From contig NZ_CP026124.1 of NCBI RefSeq assembly GCF_002902905.1, forward strand, positions 2,976,001 to 3,040,000: 64,000 nt of DNA. Reading direction: 5' to 3'. Source of the stretch: Achromobacter sp. AONIH1. Its GTDB lineage: Bacteria > Pseudomonadota > Gammaproteobacteria > Burkholderiales > Burkholderiaceae_B. The position numbers were made by a program, and so were the translations under genes. Position 1 is the first letter of the stretch; every line of letters starts with the position of its first letter. This document shows, one piece after another, positions 1-11,511 of the stretch. A model generated the notes under the pieces. That model had not been told where the DNA came from and made no database searches. It saw only the letters and a program-made list of their open reading frames with translations.

Positions 1-1691
1 TCTCGATTCCGCTGCGCCACGTCATGGTGGTGCAGAGCGAGCTGCCCTATCCCGAGGGCGTGGCCGCGGCCGAGATTCTCCGGGTGGGCAGCGCCGAGCG
101 CGCTCAGGAAGCGCAGGCCGACGCGGCGCCGGGCAAGGCGGCCAAGCCCGCCGCCACCGGCATGGCCGATATCGCGGCCGGCGGCGTGGTCGCCGCGGCG
201 GTGAGCTTCGCCGCCAGCGGCCTGCGGGTGCTGGGCGAGAGCGTGAGCGGCTGGTTCGCGCTGGGCGGGGCGGTGTTCCGCCTGCCCATGGGCTTTTCGC
301 TGGCGCTGCTGGGCGCCGGCTACCTGATCGGCATCGTGGCCGGCCTGGCCATGCTGACCGGTCTGGTGATCGCCTGGGGCATCGCCGTGCCGGTGTTGAC
401 CTCCATGGGCGACCTGCCGACCGGCAAGACGCTGGCGCAGTACGCCACCGGCATCTGGTCTTCGCAGGTGCGCTTCATCGGCGCCGGCGTGATCGGCGTG
501 GGCGCGATCTGGACCCTGGCCACGCTGTTCATGCCGATGGCGCGCGGCGTCAAGGCCTCGTTCTCGGCCCTGAGCAAGGCGGGCAAGGCCCGCGCCGGCC
601 AGGCGCCGCGCACCGAGCGCGACCTGTCGGCGGGCTGGATCTCCCTCGTCACGCTGGTGCTGGTGGCCATCCTGGTCGTCACGTTCCAGGTCTTCCTGGC
701 CGACGCGCCGCTGTCGGCGATGGCCGTCTGGAAGCTGGTCGCCTACGCCGTGCTGTTCGCCTTCGTCTTCGGCTTCCTGGTGGCGGCGGCCTGCGGCTAC
801 ATGGCCGGTCTGGTGGGCACGTCGTCCAGCCCGATCTCGGGCGTGGGCATCGTCGCCATCGTGCTGGTCTCGCTGCTGATGCTGGTCCTGGGCGGCGAAC
901 TGCTGGAAGCGAAGAACGGCGTGCAGATGACCATCGCGCTGGCGATCTTCAGCACCTCGGCGGTGGTGGCGGTGGCTTCGATCGCCAACGACAACCTGCA
1001 GGACCTGAAGACCGGCTGGCTGGTGGGCGCTACGCCCTGGCGCCAGCAGGTGGCGCTGCTGATCGGCTGCGTGCTCGGCGCCGCCGTGATCTCGCCGGTG
1101 CTGGAACTGCTGTACAACGCCTACGGTTTCGCCGACGCCATGCCGCGCGAAGGCATGGATCCGGGCCAGGCCCTGTCCGCGCCGCAGGCGACGCTGATGC
1201 TGGCGATCGCGCGCGGCATCTTCTCGCACCAGCTGAACTGGACCATGATCCTGATCGGCATGGCGGTGGGCGTGGGCCTGATCGCGGTCGACGCCATCAT
1301 GCAGCGCACCTGCCGCGTGGCGCGCATGCCGGTGCTGGCCGTGGGCATCGGCATCTACCTGCCGCCCACCGTCGCCGCGCCGCTGGTGGCGGGCGCCTTG
1401 CTGGCCTGGGCGCTGGAGCGCGCGCTGCGCCGCCGCGCCGCGGCCGCCGGCCAGCGTTATGACGACTACGCCGACGCCGCCAACCGGCGCGGCGTGCTGA
1501 TTGCCTCCGGCCTGATCGTGGGCGAGAGCCTGGTGGGCGTGCTGATGGCCGCCATCATCGGCGCTTCGGGCAGCGAAGCGCCGCTGGCCCTGGTCGGCGC
1601 GGACTTCGGCGTCACCGCCTCGTACCTGGGGCTGGCCGTGTTCGCGTTCGTGGCCGTGTTGTTCTGGCGCCGGGTGATGCGCCTGGCCTGA
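1..1691 (+). CDS. OPT family oligopeptide transporter, 3' part
   Basis: This is the C-terminal part of an inner-membrane oligopeptide transporter of the OPT family. The reading frame is open from base 3, ahead of the first ATG at 24, and already encodes conserved family sequence (IPLRHVMVVQSELPYPEGVA, where PYPEG is typical of bacterial OPT proteins). The true start therefore lies before the window. About 562 residues remain of a family usually near 650-680. The rest is a series of hydrophobic segments consistent with a polytopic proton-coupled symporter. The substrate cannot be told from sequence; bacterial OPT members are linked to small peptides or metal chelates. A strong hairpin follows the stop codon. 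The gene converges on the allantoate-amidohydrolase fusion gene. Confidence 0.9.
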   Translation, partial: SIPLRHVMVVQSELPYPEGVAAAEILRVGSAERAQEAQADAAPGKAAKPAATGMADIAAGGVVAAAVSFAASGLRVLGESVSGWFALGGAVFRLPMGFSLALLGAGYLIGIVAGLAMLTGLVIAWGIAVPVLTSMGDLPTGKTLAQYATGIWSSQVRFIGAGVIGVGAIWTLATLFMPMARGVKASFSALSKAGKARAGQAPRTERDLSAGWISLVTLVLVAILVVTFQVFLADAPLSAMAVWKLVAYAVLFAFVFGFLVAAACGYMAGLVGTSSSPISGVGIVAIVLVSLLMLVLGGELLEAKNGVQMTIALAIFSTSAVVAVASIANDNLQDLKTGWLVGATPWRQQVALLIGCVLGAAVISPVLELLYNAYGFADAMPREGMDPGQALSAPQATLMLAIARGIFSHQLNWTMILIGMAVGVGLIAVDAIMQRTCRVARMPVLAVGIGIYLPPTVAAPLVAGALLAWALERALRRRAAAAGQRYDDYADAANRRGVLIASGLIVGESLVGVLMAAIIGASGSEAPLALVGADFGVTASYLGLAVFAFVAVLFWRRVMRLA

Positions 1692-1748
1692 GCGATTCCC
1701 GGATCGGCCCGCCGTCGGCAGACCGGCGGCGGGCGGCCATCCTGATGC

Positions 1749-1774
1749 CGGCCCGCGATCGCGGGCCGATTTTC
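1749..1774 (+). terminator. Rho-independent terminator after the OPT gene
   Basis: A GC-rich perfect inverted repeat (arms CGGCCCGCG and CGCGGGCCG, 1749-1768) is followed by ATTTTCTT. It lies in the 87-base gap between two convergent genes and most likely ends the transporter transcript. Confidence 0.7.
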
Positions 1775-1778
1775 TTGT

Positions 1779-3494
1779 TCAATTCCCCGATTCGCGGGCC
1801 AGCTCGTCCAGCAGGCTGCCATAGGCCTGCACGGCCAGCTGGATGTCGTCGCAGGTGGTGGTTTCCAGCGGATTGTGGCTGATGCCGTGGTTCTGACCGC
1901 GCACGAACAGCATGGCCTGCGGCATGATTTCATGCAGCTTCATGGCGTCGTGGCCGGCGCCGCTGGCCATGCAATGCGGCGGCAGGCCCTGCGCGGCGAT
2001 GGCGCGCTCCCAGCGCTGTTGCCATCGCGGATGGCTGGGCGCGGCCGAGGCGCGCATGGTTTGCTCCGTCGTCTGGCGCAGGCCACGGCGCGCGCAGATG
2101 GCGGCCAGCTCGGCCAGCACGTCGCGGGCCAGCGCGTCGCGCTGCGCATCGCTGGGCGCGCGCAGGTCCAGGCTGAACCGGCATTCCCCGGGCACCACAT
2201 TGATCGAGCCGTTCGGCACCTCCAGCATGCCCACCGTGCCGACCGAGCCCGCGTCGGCGGCGGCGCGCCGCTCCACGTACAGCAACAGTTCCGCCGCGGC
2301 CGTGGCCGCGTCGCGTCGGCTGCCCATGGGCGTGGTGCCGGCGTGGCTGGCCATGCCCTGGATGCGCACGCGGTAGCGCACGCAGCCATTGATCGAGGTC
2401 ACGGCGGCCAGCGGCAGGCCCAGCTCGTACAGCACCGGGCCCTGCTCGATATGCACCTCGATGAAGCCCAGGTAGCGCGCCGGATCGCGGCGCAGCCGGG
2501 GAATGTCCTCGGCCCGCAGGCCGGCGCGGCGCAGCGCCTCGCGCATGCTGATGCCGTCGGCGTCCACCTGGTCCAGCCAGGCGGGTTGGAAGTCGCCCGT
2601 CAGCGCGCCGGATCCCAGAAAGGTGGCGGGATAACGCTGACCTTCTTCTTCCGCGAAGGCGACCACCTCGATCTGGAACGGCAGCCGCCGGCCCTGGCGG
2701 CTCAGCTCGCGCACGCAGGCCATGGGCACGAAGATGCCCAGGCGGCCGTCGTACTTGCCGGCGTTGCGCACCGTGTCGTAGTGGCTGCCGGTCAACAGGA
2801 TGGGGGCGTCCGCCGTGGCGGCGCGATAGCGGCCGACCACGTTGCCGACCGCGTCGATGCCGACCTCGTCGAAGCCGCCGTCGCGCATCCAGGTTTCGAT
2901 CTGGCGGGCGCAGGCCCGGTGGGCATCGGTCAGGTAGGTGACGGTGAGCAGGCCGCGCTCGGCGTAGCCGGGGTCGCTGTGCGCGCTCAGTTGCTCATGC
3001 CAGTCCCAGATGTCCTCGCCCAGCGCGGGGCGGTCGCCGAAGGCGTCGCGCAGTCGCAGTTCGGCGTTGCGATGGAGCGCGATCAGCGTCTCTTTCCGTT
3101 CGATGTCGACCGGATGGTCCAGGCGACGCGCGAGGCTGGCGATGGCCTGGCCCGCGTCCAGTTCGCGGCCCCGTGCGTCGTGCGTCGCCAGCACGGGATC
3201 GTGGCCATGGCGCTCGCGATAGGCGGCGGCCAGTCTGGCCAGCTCGTCTCGTTCGGCGGACGTGTCGCCCTTTGGGAGCGTGCTGGCGCCGGCGTCGATC
3301 AGCGCCGCCAGCACCTCGCCGCCCGCGCCGTCGACAGCGCGGCGCAGGGCCTGCTTGAGCTGGGCCAGCGTGGCGAAGGGGCGTTCGTCCAGCGCCCGGG
3401 CCGCGATCCCGGGCGCGCCCGGGTACAGTCCGGCCAGCATGCTGGCGGCGTCGTCGGCGGTCGCGGCGTTGAGTCGGGCTAGCGTATGGGGCAT
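1779..3494 (-). CDS. UraD-like domain fused to allantoate amidohydrolase / N-carbamoyl amino acid hydrolase (M20)
   Basis: A 571-residue two-domain protein. Residues 1-160 resemble OHCU decarboxylase (UraD, the last step from urate to allantoin): RPFATLAQL and ELARLAAAYRERHG match its conserved helices. Residues 165-571 form an M20-family zinc amidohydrolase of the allantoate amidohydrolase / N-carbamoyl-amino-acid hydrolase type. Candidate metal ligands are H238 (GSHYD), D249 (KYDGRLG), E283-284 (AEEEGQ), H348 (HIEQG) and H515 (GAGHDAM). Such fusions suit purine or ureide nitrogen salvage. The UraD part is odd: the stretch that normally carries the catalytic HPDLA and S..EQ motifs is shortened to about residues 65-82 and neither motif is present, so decarboxylase activity is doubtful. 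No other urate genes are in the window. The hydrolase assignment is firm; its exact substrate is not. Confidence 0.85.
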   Translation of the reverse strand: MPHTLARLNAATADDAASMLAGLYPGAPGIAARALDERPFATLAQLKQALRRAVDGAGGEVLAALIDAGASTLPKGDTSAERDELARLAAAYRERHGHDPVLATHDARGRELDAGQAIASLARRLDHPVDIERKETLIALHRNAELRLRDAFGDRPALGEDIWDWHEQLSAHSDPGYAERGLLTVTYLTDAHRACARQIETWMRDGGFDEVGIDAVGNVVGRYRAATADAPILLTGSHYDTVRNAGKYDGRLGIFVPMACVRELSRQGRRLPFQIEVVAFAEEEGQRYPATFLGSGALTGDFQPAWLDQVDADGISMREALRRAGLRAEDIPRLRRDPARYLGFIEVHIEQGPVLYELGLPLAAVTSINGCVRYRVRIQGMASHAGTTPMGSRRDAATAAAELLLYVERRAAADAGSVGTVGMLEVPNGSINVVPGECRFSLDLRAPSDAQRDALARDVLAELAAICARRGLRQTTEQTMRASAAPSHPRWQQRWERAIAAQGLPPHCMASGAGHDAMKLHEIMPQAMLFVRGQNHGISHNPLETTTCDDIQLAVQAYGSLLDELARESGN

Positions 3495-3648
3495 GGCGCG
3501 AATCCGTGAGAGGGCAGGGGCGGGAAAGGGCCAGACACCATAGCCCGAATCCCGTCGCGGTCATATACATGAATGCATGGATTGCACCGCCGAGCCTGCT
3601 CAGCGCAGGTCGCCGCAAGGCCAGCCCAGCGCGCCGTAGCCGCCGGGC

Positions 3649-4665
3649 TCAGCCGTTGCGGTAGAGAAAGCTGTAGGCGTTGATCGCCGGCACCCCCCCG
3701 AGATGTGCGTACAGCACCCGCGAGCCGGCGGGAAATTCGCCGCGCCGGACCTTGTCCACCATGCCCTGCATGGATTTGCCCTCGTAGACCGGGTCCGTCA
3801 TCATGCCCTCCAGCCGCGCGCACAGGCGGATGGCCTCGTTGGTCTCGGCCGAGGGCAGGCCGTAGGCCGGATAGGCGTAGCGCGTGTCCAGGGTCACGTC
3901 GGCGTCCTCGATGGCGCGGCCCAGCCCGACCATGTCGGCGGTGCGGCGTGCGATGCGCAGGATCTGCGCCCGCGTCTGGTCCGGCGTGGCCGAGGCGTCG
4001 ATGCCGATCACGCGGTCGGCGCGACCGTCGTCGGCGAAGCCCACCACCATGCCGGCCTGCGTGCTGCCGGTGACGGCGCAGACCACGATGTAGTCGAACT
4101 TGAAGCCCAGTCCGGCTTCCTGGCGCCGCACTTCCTCGGCGAAGCCCACATAGCCCAGTCCGCCCAGTTCATGGTCCGACGCGCCGGCCGGAATGGCGTA
4201 GGGCTTGCCGCCACGGCGGCGCACGTCCTCCAGCGCCTCTTCCCAGCTGCGCCGGAAGCCGATGTCGAAGCCCTGGTCCACCAGCCGCACGTCGGCGCCC
4301 ATCAGCCGGCTCATCATGATGTTGCCGACCCGGTCGTAGACGGCGTCCGAATAGTCCACCCAGTTTTCCTGCACCAGCACGCACTTCAGGCCCAGCTTGG
4401 CCGCCACCGCCGCGACCATGCGCGTGTGGTTGGACTGGATGCCGCCGATGGTGACGAGCGTGTCGCAACCTTGTTCCAGCGCTTGCGGGATCAGGTATTC
4501 CAGCTTGCGCAGCTTGTTGCCGCCGAAGGCCAGGCCGCTATTGCAGTCCTCGCGCTTGGCGTAGAGCTCGACCTTGCCGCCCAGGTGGGCCGACAGCCGG
4601 TCCAGCCGTTCGATGGGCGTGTCGCCGAAGGTCAGGCGGTGGCGGGGGAAGCGTTGCAGGTCCAT
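3649..4665 (-). CDS. acdS: 1-aminocyclopropane-1-carboxylate (ACC) deaminase
   Basis: A PLP enzyme converting ACC, the plant ethylene precursor, to 2-oxobutyrate and ammonia. At 338 residues it matches the standard AcdS length. It has [18 protein letters not shown] with the PLP lysine at K51, GGIQSNHTR, and near the C terminus DPVYEGKSM and YAHLGG. Y294, E295 and L322, the positions that separate true ACC deaminases from D-cysteine desulfhydrases, are all retained. One family difference is SNHTRMV where SNQTRQV is usual. It is divergent from an Lrp-type regulator 194 bases away, the usual acdR-acdS arrangement, so induction by ACC through that regulator is likely. It suggests plant- or rhizosphere-linked ancestry. 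Confidence 0.93.
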   Translation of the reverse strand: MDLQRFPRHRLTFGDTPIERLDRLSAHLGGKVELYAKREDCNSGLAFGGNKLRKLEYLIPQALEQGCDTLVTIGGIQSNHTRMVAAVAAKLGLKCVLVQENWVDYSDAVYDRVGNIMMSRLMGADVRLVDQGFDIGFRRSWEEALEDVRRRGGKPYAIPAGASDHELGGLGYVGFAEEVRRQEAGLGFKFDYIVVCAVTGSTQAGMVVGFADDGRADRVIGIDASATPDQTRAQILRIARRTADMVGLGRAIEDADVTLDTRYAYPAYGLPSAETNEAIRLCARLEGMMTDPVYEGKSMQGMVDKVRRGEFPAGSRVLYAHLGGVPAINAYSFLYRNG

Positions 4666-4859
4666 GGAAGCTCCTTTGGCGTTTTCGAGCCGGGCCGGAA
4701 GCGGCCGTGGCTGAAAAAATCATAGGAATCATGGGGTTATGTGGTCAATTGCGTATTTTTGTGATTTATTGATGTTTCATTTAGGTTGATGGACTTGATA
4801 GTCCTTTGAATTTATAAAAATGATGACTCATCAAAATTAAATTTACAGGGACAGATAAG
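4666..4859. promoter_or_regulatory. acdS-acdR divergent promoter region with inverted repeats
   Basis: This region is much more AT-rich than its flanks. It holds a perfect inverted repeat TGATGA-C-TCATCA at 4821-4833, 27 bases before the regulator's start codon, and a second one GGACT-TGAT-AGTCC at 4791-4804. Both sit on the regulator side. Lrp/AsnC proteins usually bind short dyads in AT-rich DNA, so these are candidate AcdR sites giving autoregulation and control of acdS. Seen: the repeats. Inferred: their role. Confidence 0.55.
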
Positions 4860-5330
4860 ATGGCCACCCTCTCCAGCCTGGACCGGATCGACCGCCAGAT
4901 CCTGCGGGTGCTGCAAAAGGACGCGCAGATCACCAACCTGGATTTGAGCGCGCGGGTGAATCTCAGCCCGGCGGCCTGCCTGCGGCGGGTGGAAAAGCTG
5001 CGCACCGAGGGCGTGATCCGCAAGACGGTGGCGCTGCTGGAGCCGGCCGCGGCGGACATGGCCACGCTGGTGATCGTGGGCGTGGTGCTGGACCGTTCCA
5101 CGCCGGAGGCTTTCACCGACTTCGAGGAGGCCGCGCGCGGCATCAGCGGCTGCCTGGAATGCCACCTGGTGGCGGGGGAGTTCGACTACTTCCTGATGCT
5201 GCGCATCCGCGACCTGGAGCGCTTCAACAAGCTGCACGCGGGCGAGATCATCAAGCTGCCCGGGGTACGGCAGATCCGCACCTTCTTCGTATTGAAGGAG
5301 ATCATGTCGACCACCGAATTGCCGCTCTGA
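4860..5330 (+). CDS. acdR: Lrp/AsnC family regulator of ACC deaminase
   Basis: A 156-residue Lrp/AsnC transcription factor. Residues 7-50 form the AsnC-type winged HTH (DRIDRQILRVLQKDAQ, then LSARVNLSPAACLRRVEKL). Residues about 70-145 form the ligand-binding RAM domain (VVLDRS, FDYFLMLRIRDLERF, LPGVRQIRTFFVLKE). Its position back to back with acdS and its length fit AcdR, which in Pseudomonas and relatives activates acdS in response to ACC. The symbol rests on that context. The start is the first ATG after an AT-rich leader (ACAGGGACAGATAAG). Confidence 0.85.
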   Translation: MATLSSLDRIDRQILRVLQKDAQITNLDLSARVNLSPAACLRRVEKLRTEGVIRKTVALLEPAAADMATLVIVGVVLDRSTPEAFTDFEEAARGISGCLECHLVAGEFDYFLMLRIRDLERFNKLHAGEIIKLPGVRQIRTFFVLKEIMSTTELPL

Positions 5331-5676
5331 GCGCGCCTGATCCGACGCAAAAGCGCAACACTGCGCTGCTGCGAGGTCTTTCATGACGCGCCGCCGCATT
5401 TTTCGCAGACGGCATTTTGAATGCGCGTAGACGGCTCGATAGAAGGGGTTGCCAGGACATTCCCGCAGGCCGGGAAACGGCGATGGACGGCCGTTTTGCG
5501 TCACGCAATCGCAGCAAGACGCCCATAAACTCAAAGGGTTATACTCTTAATCCATACGGCTTTTAAGGGCTTGTACGCGCCTTCTGCCCCTGCTATCCGC
5601 TAACCGGGAAGCCCGTGTCGCGGAAGGTTTTTTCCTGCATCGTGTCGAGTGAAGCACTCGTAAAGGTGAAGCGATT
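5331..5676 (+). promoter_or_regulatory. 346-base leader of the sucA operon with two palindromes
   Basis: No gene is seen here. The leader holds a perfect inverted repeat TTGCGT-C-ACGCAA (5496-5508). A -10-like TATACT lies at 5540-5545 without a convincing -35 box at the right distance. A short hairpin CGAGTG-AAG-CACTCG (5646-5660) sits directly before the ribosome binding site AAAGGTG (5662-5668) of sucA. The first palindrome is a candidate operator upstream of the promoter. The second lies 16 bases from the start codon and could modulate ribosome access. Function is inferred; no known regulator motif is recognised. Confidence 0.45.
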
Positions 5677-8544
5677 ATGTCTTCGGAAATAGAATCCCTA
5701 TCCACGTCTTATCTGTTTGGGGGGAACGCCCCCTACGTTGAGGAGCTTTACGAAGCCTACCTCGACAACCCCGGTTCGGTGCCGGACAACTGGCGCGAAT
5801 ACTTCGACCAGCTGCAGCACGCTCCCGCCACCGACGGCCAGGAATCCACCCGCGACCAGGCCCACGCTCCCATCGTCGAATCGTTCGCCCAGCGCGCCAA
5901 GGCCAATGCCTTCGTGCAACGCGCCGCCGAACCCGACCTGAGCGTCGCCAGCAAGCAAGTCTCGGTGCAGTCCCTGATCGCCGCCTACCGTTCGCTGGGT
6001 TCGCGCTGGGCCGACCTCGATCCGCTCAAGCGCCAGGAACGTCCGCCGATCCCCGAGCTCGATCCCGCCTTCTACGGCCTGACCGAAGCCGACCTGGACC
6101 AGACCTACTCGGCCACCAACACCTACTTCACGACCGCCAGCACCATGACGCTGCGCGACATCCTGAAGGCGCTGCGCGACACGTACTGCCGCAGCATCGG
6201 TGCCGAATTCACGCATATCTCCGACCCCGCCGCCAAGCGCTGGATCCAGGAACGCCTGGAAACCACGCTGGGCGCGCCGACCTACACGGTCGAGGAAAAG
6301 CGCCACATCCTGCAGCAGCTGACCGAGTCCGAAGGCCTCGAGCGCTTCCTGCACACCAAGTACGTCGGCCAGAAGCGCTTCTCGCTGGAAGGCGGCGAGA
6401 GCTTCATCGCCTCGATGGACGAAGTGGTGAACCACGCCGGTGAGAACGGCGTGCAGGAAATCGTGGTCGGCATGGCCCACCGCGGCCGCCTGAACCTGCT
6501 CGTGAACATCATGGGCAAGATGCCCGGCGACCTGTTCGCCGAGTTCGAAGGCAAGCACGCCGAAGGCCTGACCGACGGCGACGTGAAGTACCACAACGGC
6601 TTCTCGAGCGACCTGTCCACCCGTGGCGGTCCGGTGCACCTGTCGCTGGCGTTCAACCCGTCCCACCTGGAAATCGTCAACCCCGTGGTCGAAGGCAGCG
6701 CGCGCGCTCGCCAGGAACGCCGCGGCGACGCCGAAGGCAAGCAGGTGCTGCCGGTGCTGGTGCACGGCGACGCGGCCTTCGCCGGCCAGGGCGTGGTCAT
6801 GGAAACCCTGAACCTGGCCCAGACCCGCGGCTACGGCACGGGCGGCACGCTGCACATCGTCATCAACAACCAGATCGGCTTCACCACGTCCGACCCGCGC
6901 GACTCGCGTTCGACGCTGTATTGCACCGACGTGGTCAAGATGATCGAAGCCCCGGTGTTCCACGTCAACGGCGACGATCCCGAAGCCGTGGTGTTCGTCA
7001 CCAAGCTGGCGCTGGACTACCGCCTGCAGTTCCGCCACGACGTAGTGGTCGACATCGTCTGCTTCCGCAAGCTGGGCCACAACGAGCAGGACACCCCCTC
7101 GCTGACGCAGCCGCTGATGTACAAGCGCATCGGCCATCACCCCGGCACGCGCAAGCTGTACGCCGACAAGCTGACCACGCAGGGCGTGCTGGCCGAAGGC
7201 GAAGCCGACCAGCTGGTCAAGGACTACCGCCAGCTGATGGAAGACGGCCAGCGCACCATCGAGCCGGTGCTGACCGACTACAAGAGCAAGTACGCCATCG
7301 ACTGGTCGCCCTTCCTGGGCGCCAAGTGGACCGACCAGGCCGACACCGCCGTGCCGCTGGCTGAACTGAAGCGCATCGGCGAGCGCATCACCACGGTGCC
7401 GGAAGGCTTCACCGTGCACCCGCTGGTCGCCAAGCTGCTGAACGACCGTCGCACCATGGCCAAGGGCGAGATGAACCTGGACTGGGGCATGGGCGAGCAC
7501 CTCGCCTTCGCGACCCTGGTGTCCTCGGGCTACGCCATCCGCATCACCGGCCAGGACTCGGGCCGTGGCACGTTCACGCACCGCCACGCCGTGCTGCACG
7601 ACCAGAACCGCGAGCGCTGGAACGACGGCACCTACATCCCGCTGCAGAATGTCTCGGAAGGCCAGGCGCCCTTCACCGTGATCGACTCCGTGCTGTCCGA
7701 AGAGGCGGTGCTGGGCTTTGAATACGGCTACTCCAGCGCCGAGCCCAACACGCTGACCATCTGGGAAGGCCAGTTCGGCGACTTCGTCAACGGCGCCCAG
7801 GTCGTGATCGACCAGTTCATCAGCTCCGGCGAAGCCAAGTGGGGCCGCCAGTCGGGTCTGACCCTGATGCTGCCGCACGGCTACGAAGGCCAGGGCCCCG
7901 AGCACTCGTCGGGCCGCATCGAGCGCTTCCTGCAGCTGTGCGCCGACAACAACATGCAAGTGGTTCAGCCGACCTCGGCCTCGCAGATCTTCCACGTTCT
8001 GCGTCGCCAGATGATCCGCCCGTTCCGCAAGCCGCTGGTGCTGTTCACGCCCAAGTCGCTGCTGCGCAACAAGGACGCCGGCTCGCCGCTGACCGATCTG
8101 GCCGGCGGCAGCTTCCGCCCCGTGATCGGCGAAGTGGACGACACGATCGACGCCGCCAAGGTCAAGCGCGTGCTGGCCTGCTCGGGCAAGGTCTACTACG
8201 ACCTGGTCAACGCCCGCCGCGAGCGTGGCGCCGACAACGTCGCCATCGTCCGTGTCGAGCAGCTGTATCCGTTCGCTCACAAGGCCTTCGAAGCCGAACT
8301 GCGCAAGTACCCCAAGGCCACGGAAGTGATCTGGGTGCAGGACGAGCCGCAGAACCAGGGCCCGTGGTTCTACATCCAGCATCACGTGTACGAGAACATG
8401 ACCGAAGGCCAGAAGCTGGGCTACGCCGGTCGTGCCGCGTCGGCTTCGCCGGCCGTCGGCTACCTGGCCAAGCACCAGGAACAGCAGAAGGCCCTGATCG
8501 AGACCGCCTTCGCGCCCAAGTTCAAGGTCATGCTGACGAAGTAA
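5677..8544 (+). CDS. sucA: 2-oxoglutarate dehydrogenase E1 component
   Basis: The thiamine-diphosphate-dependent E1 subunit (955 residues, normal for the family) of the 2-oxoglutarate dehydrogenase complex. It decarboxylates 2-oxoglutarate and passes the succinyl group to lipoylated E2. The N-terminal motif [19 protein letters not shown] is typical. Active-site stretches are GMAHRGRLN (about residue 264), GDAAFAGQG (about 363, ThDP/Mg binding), [12 protein letters not shown], and [14 protein letters not shown] (about 733, transketolase pyrimidine domain). It begins the operon sucA-sucB-lpdA with an 88-base gap to sucB. The start ATG has AAAGGTG eight bases upstream. Confidence 0.97.
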   Translation: MSSEIESLSTSYLFGGNAPYVEELYEAYLDNPGSVPDNWREYFDQLQHAPATDGQESTRDQAHAPIVESFAQRAKANAFVQRAAEPDLSVASKQVSVQSLIAAYRSLGSRWADLDPLKRQERPPIPELDPAFYGLTEADLDQTYSATNTYFTTASTMTLRDILKALRDTYCRSIGAEFTHISDPAAKRWIQERLETTLGAPTYTVEEKRHILQQLTESEGLERFLHTKYVGQKRFSLEGGESFIASMDEVVNHAGENGVQEIVVGMAHRGRLNLLVNIMGKMPGDLFAEFEGKHAEGLTDGDVKYHNGFSSDLSTRGGPVHLSLAFNPSHLEIVNPVVEGSARARQERRGDAEGKQVLPVLVHGDAAFAGQGVVMETLNLAQTRGYGTGGTLHIVINNQIGFTTSDPRDSRSTLYCTDVVKMIEAPVFHVNGDDPEAVVFVTKLALDYRLQFRHDVVVDIVCFRKLGHNEQDTPSLTQPLMYKRIGHHPGTRKLYADKLTTQGVLAEGEADQLVKDYRQLMEDGQRTIEPVLTDYKSKYAIDWSPFLGAKWTDQADTAVPLAELKRIGERITTVPEGFTVHPLVAKLLNDRRTMAKGEMNLDWGMGEHLAFATLVSSGYAIRITGQDSGRGTFTHRHAVLHDQNRERWNDGTYIPLQNVSEGQAPFTVIDSVLSEEAVLGFEYGYSSAEPNTLTIWEGQFGDFVNGAQVVIDQFISSGEAKWGRQSGLTLMLPHGYEGQGPEHSSGRIERFLQLCADNNMQVVQPTSASQIFHVLRRQMIRPFRKPLVLFTPKSLLRNKDAGSPLTDLAGGSFRPVIGEVDDTIDAAKVKRVLACSGKVYYDLVNARRERGADNVAIVRVEQLYPFAHKAFEAELRKYPKATEVIWVQDEPQNQGPWFYIQHHVYENMTEGQKLGYAGRAASASPAVGYLAKHQEQQKALIETAFAPKFKVMLTK

Positions 8545-8632
8545 GCACCAAAGCGCGCGGCGGCGCGCCGGAATCAGAACCGGCGCCCGCCACGCGGCGA
8601 GCACAGAACACAAACTCAACGGAATACATCAA

Positions 8633-9856
8633 ATGGCTATCACCGACGTCGTCGTCCCCCAACTTTCCGAATCCGTTTCCGAAGCGACCCTGCTGACCTG
8701 GAAGAAGCAGCCCGGCGCGGCCGTCGAAGCGGACGAAATCCTCATCGAAGTCGAAACCGACAAGGTCGTGCTGGAAGTGCCGGCCCCCGCTTCGGGCGTG
8801 CTGGCTGAAATCGTCAAGGGCGATGGCAGCACCGTGACCTCGGGCGAGCTGCTGGCCCGCATCGACACCGCCGGCAAGGCCGCCGCCGCCGCCACGGCCC
8901 CCGCCGCCGCCGCGCCCGCCGCCCAGGCCGCCGCTGCCGCGCCGGCCGCCGCCGCGCCCGCTTCGACCTCCGCCGCCGGCGTGGCCTCGCCCGCCGCCGC
9001 CAAGATCCTGGCCGAGAAGGGCGTGGACGCCGCTGCCGTGGCCGGCACCGGCCGCGATGGCCGCGTGACCAAGGGCGACGCCCTGGCCGCCAGCGCCGCC
9101 GCGCCCGCCAAGGCCGCCGCCGCTCCGGTCGCGCCCCCGACGCTGTCGCTGGACGGCCGTCCGGAACAGCGCGTGCCGATGAGCCGCCTGCGCGCCCGCA
9201 TCGCCGAGCGCCTGCTGCAGTCGCAGCAGGAAAACGCGATCCTGACCACGTTCAACGAAGTGAACATGCAGGCCGTCATCGACCTGCGCAACAAGTACAA
9301 GGACAAGTTCGAGAAGGAACACGGCATCAAGCTGGGCTTCATGTCGTTCTTCGTCAAGGCCGCCGTGGCCGCCCTGAAGAAGTTCCCGCTGATCAACGCC
9401 TCGATCGACGGCAAGGACATCATCTATCACGGCTACTTCGACATCGGCATCGCCGTGGGCAGCCCGCGCGGCCTGGTGGTGCCGATCCTGCGCAACGCCG
9501 ACCAGCTGTCGATCGCCGACATCGAGAAGGCCATCGCCGACTTCGGCCGCCGCGCCGCCGACGGCAAGCTGGGCATCGAAGAGATGACCGGCGGCACGTT
9601 CTCGATCTCCAACGGCGGCGTGTTCGGCTCGATGCTGTCCACCCCCATCATCAACCCGCCGCAATCGGCCATCCTGGGCGTGCACGCCACCAAGGAGCGC
9701 CCCGTGGTTGAAAACGGCCAGATCGTCATCCGTCCGATGAACTACCTGGCCCTGTCCTACGACCACCGCATCATCGACGGCCGCGAAGCCGTGCTGGGCC
9801 TGGTCGCCATGAAGGACGCGCTGGAAGATCCGCAGCGCCTGCTGCTGGACCTGTAA
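8633..9856 (+). CDS. sucB: 2-oxoglutarate dehydrogenase E2, dihydrolipoyl succinyltransferase
   Basis: The E2 core of the 2-oxoglutarate dehydrogenase complex (407 residues). Residues 1-76 form one lipoyl domain with the lipoylated lysine at K44 (VETDKVVLE). An Ala/Pro-rich flexible linker spans about 80-115. A peripheral E1/E3-binding domain lies near 118-152 ([23 protein letters not shown]). The catalytic domain runs from about 178 to the end with SYDHRIIDG, where H378 and D382 are the acyltransferase residues. Only one lipoyl domain is present, as expected for a succinyltransferase. It lies between sucA and the E3 gene. Confidence 0.97.
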   Translation: MAITDVVVPQLSESVSEATLLTWKKQPGAAVEADEILIEVETDKVVLEVPAPASGVLAEIVKGDGSTVTSGELLARIDTAGKAAAAATAPAAAAPAAQAAAAAPAAAAPASTSAAGVASPAAAKILAEKGVDAAAVAGTGRDGRVTKGDALAASAAAPAKAAAAPVAPPTLSLDGRPEQRVPMSRLRARIAERLLQSQQENAILTTFNEVNMQAVIDLRNKYKDKFEKEHGIKLGFMSFFVKAAVAALKKFPLINASIDGKDIIYHGYFDIGIAVGSPRGLVVPILRNADQLSIADIEKAIADFGRRAADGKLGIEEMTGGTFSISNGGVFGSMLSTPIINPPQSAILGVHATKERPVVENGQIVIRPMNYLALSYDHRIIDGREAVLGLVAMKDALEDPQRLLLDL

Positions 9857-9971
9857 TTCCAGCTTTCCCGTCCCGGCGCGCGGCGGCCCCGCCACGCGCG
9901 CCCGGGCCGGCGTCATGCCGGCCTGACGCGGACGGTGCGCGTTCCCCTTCATTTCCCATCGCGAGAACACT

Positions 9972-11399
<1,428 letters not shown>

Positions 11400-11459
11400 T
11401 GCGCGGGCTCTGGTCCGCCCGGGGCCTGGCCCCGGCGGATCGGCGCCATGGTTGCCTGG

Positions 11460-11487
11460 GGGCGGGTTCGCGGATCCGCCCTTTTTT
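11460..11487 (+). terminator. terminator of the sucA-sucB-lpdA operon
   Basis: The hairpin GGGCGG...CCGCCC (11460-11465 with 11476-11481) encloses the palindrome GCGGATCCGC and is followed by six T. It ends the suc operon. It also argues against any zapE start upstream of 11512. Confidence 0.75.
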
Positions 11488-11511
11488 CATCCTGCCAGCC
11501 TGTTTCCCCAC

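Noticed and set aside
3549..3596. ATGCAT/TATACAT-type sequence before the UraD-amidohydrolase fusion gene as a GntR operator
   Set aside because: Only small overlapping palindromes are present; no clear dyad of operator length.
5698..8619. A 973-residue minus-strand open frame opposite sucA
   Set aside because: Shadow of the sucA codon pattern; no recognisable domain and no ribosome binding site context.
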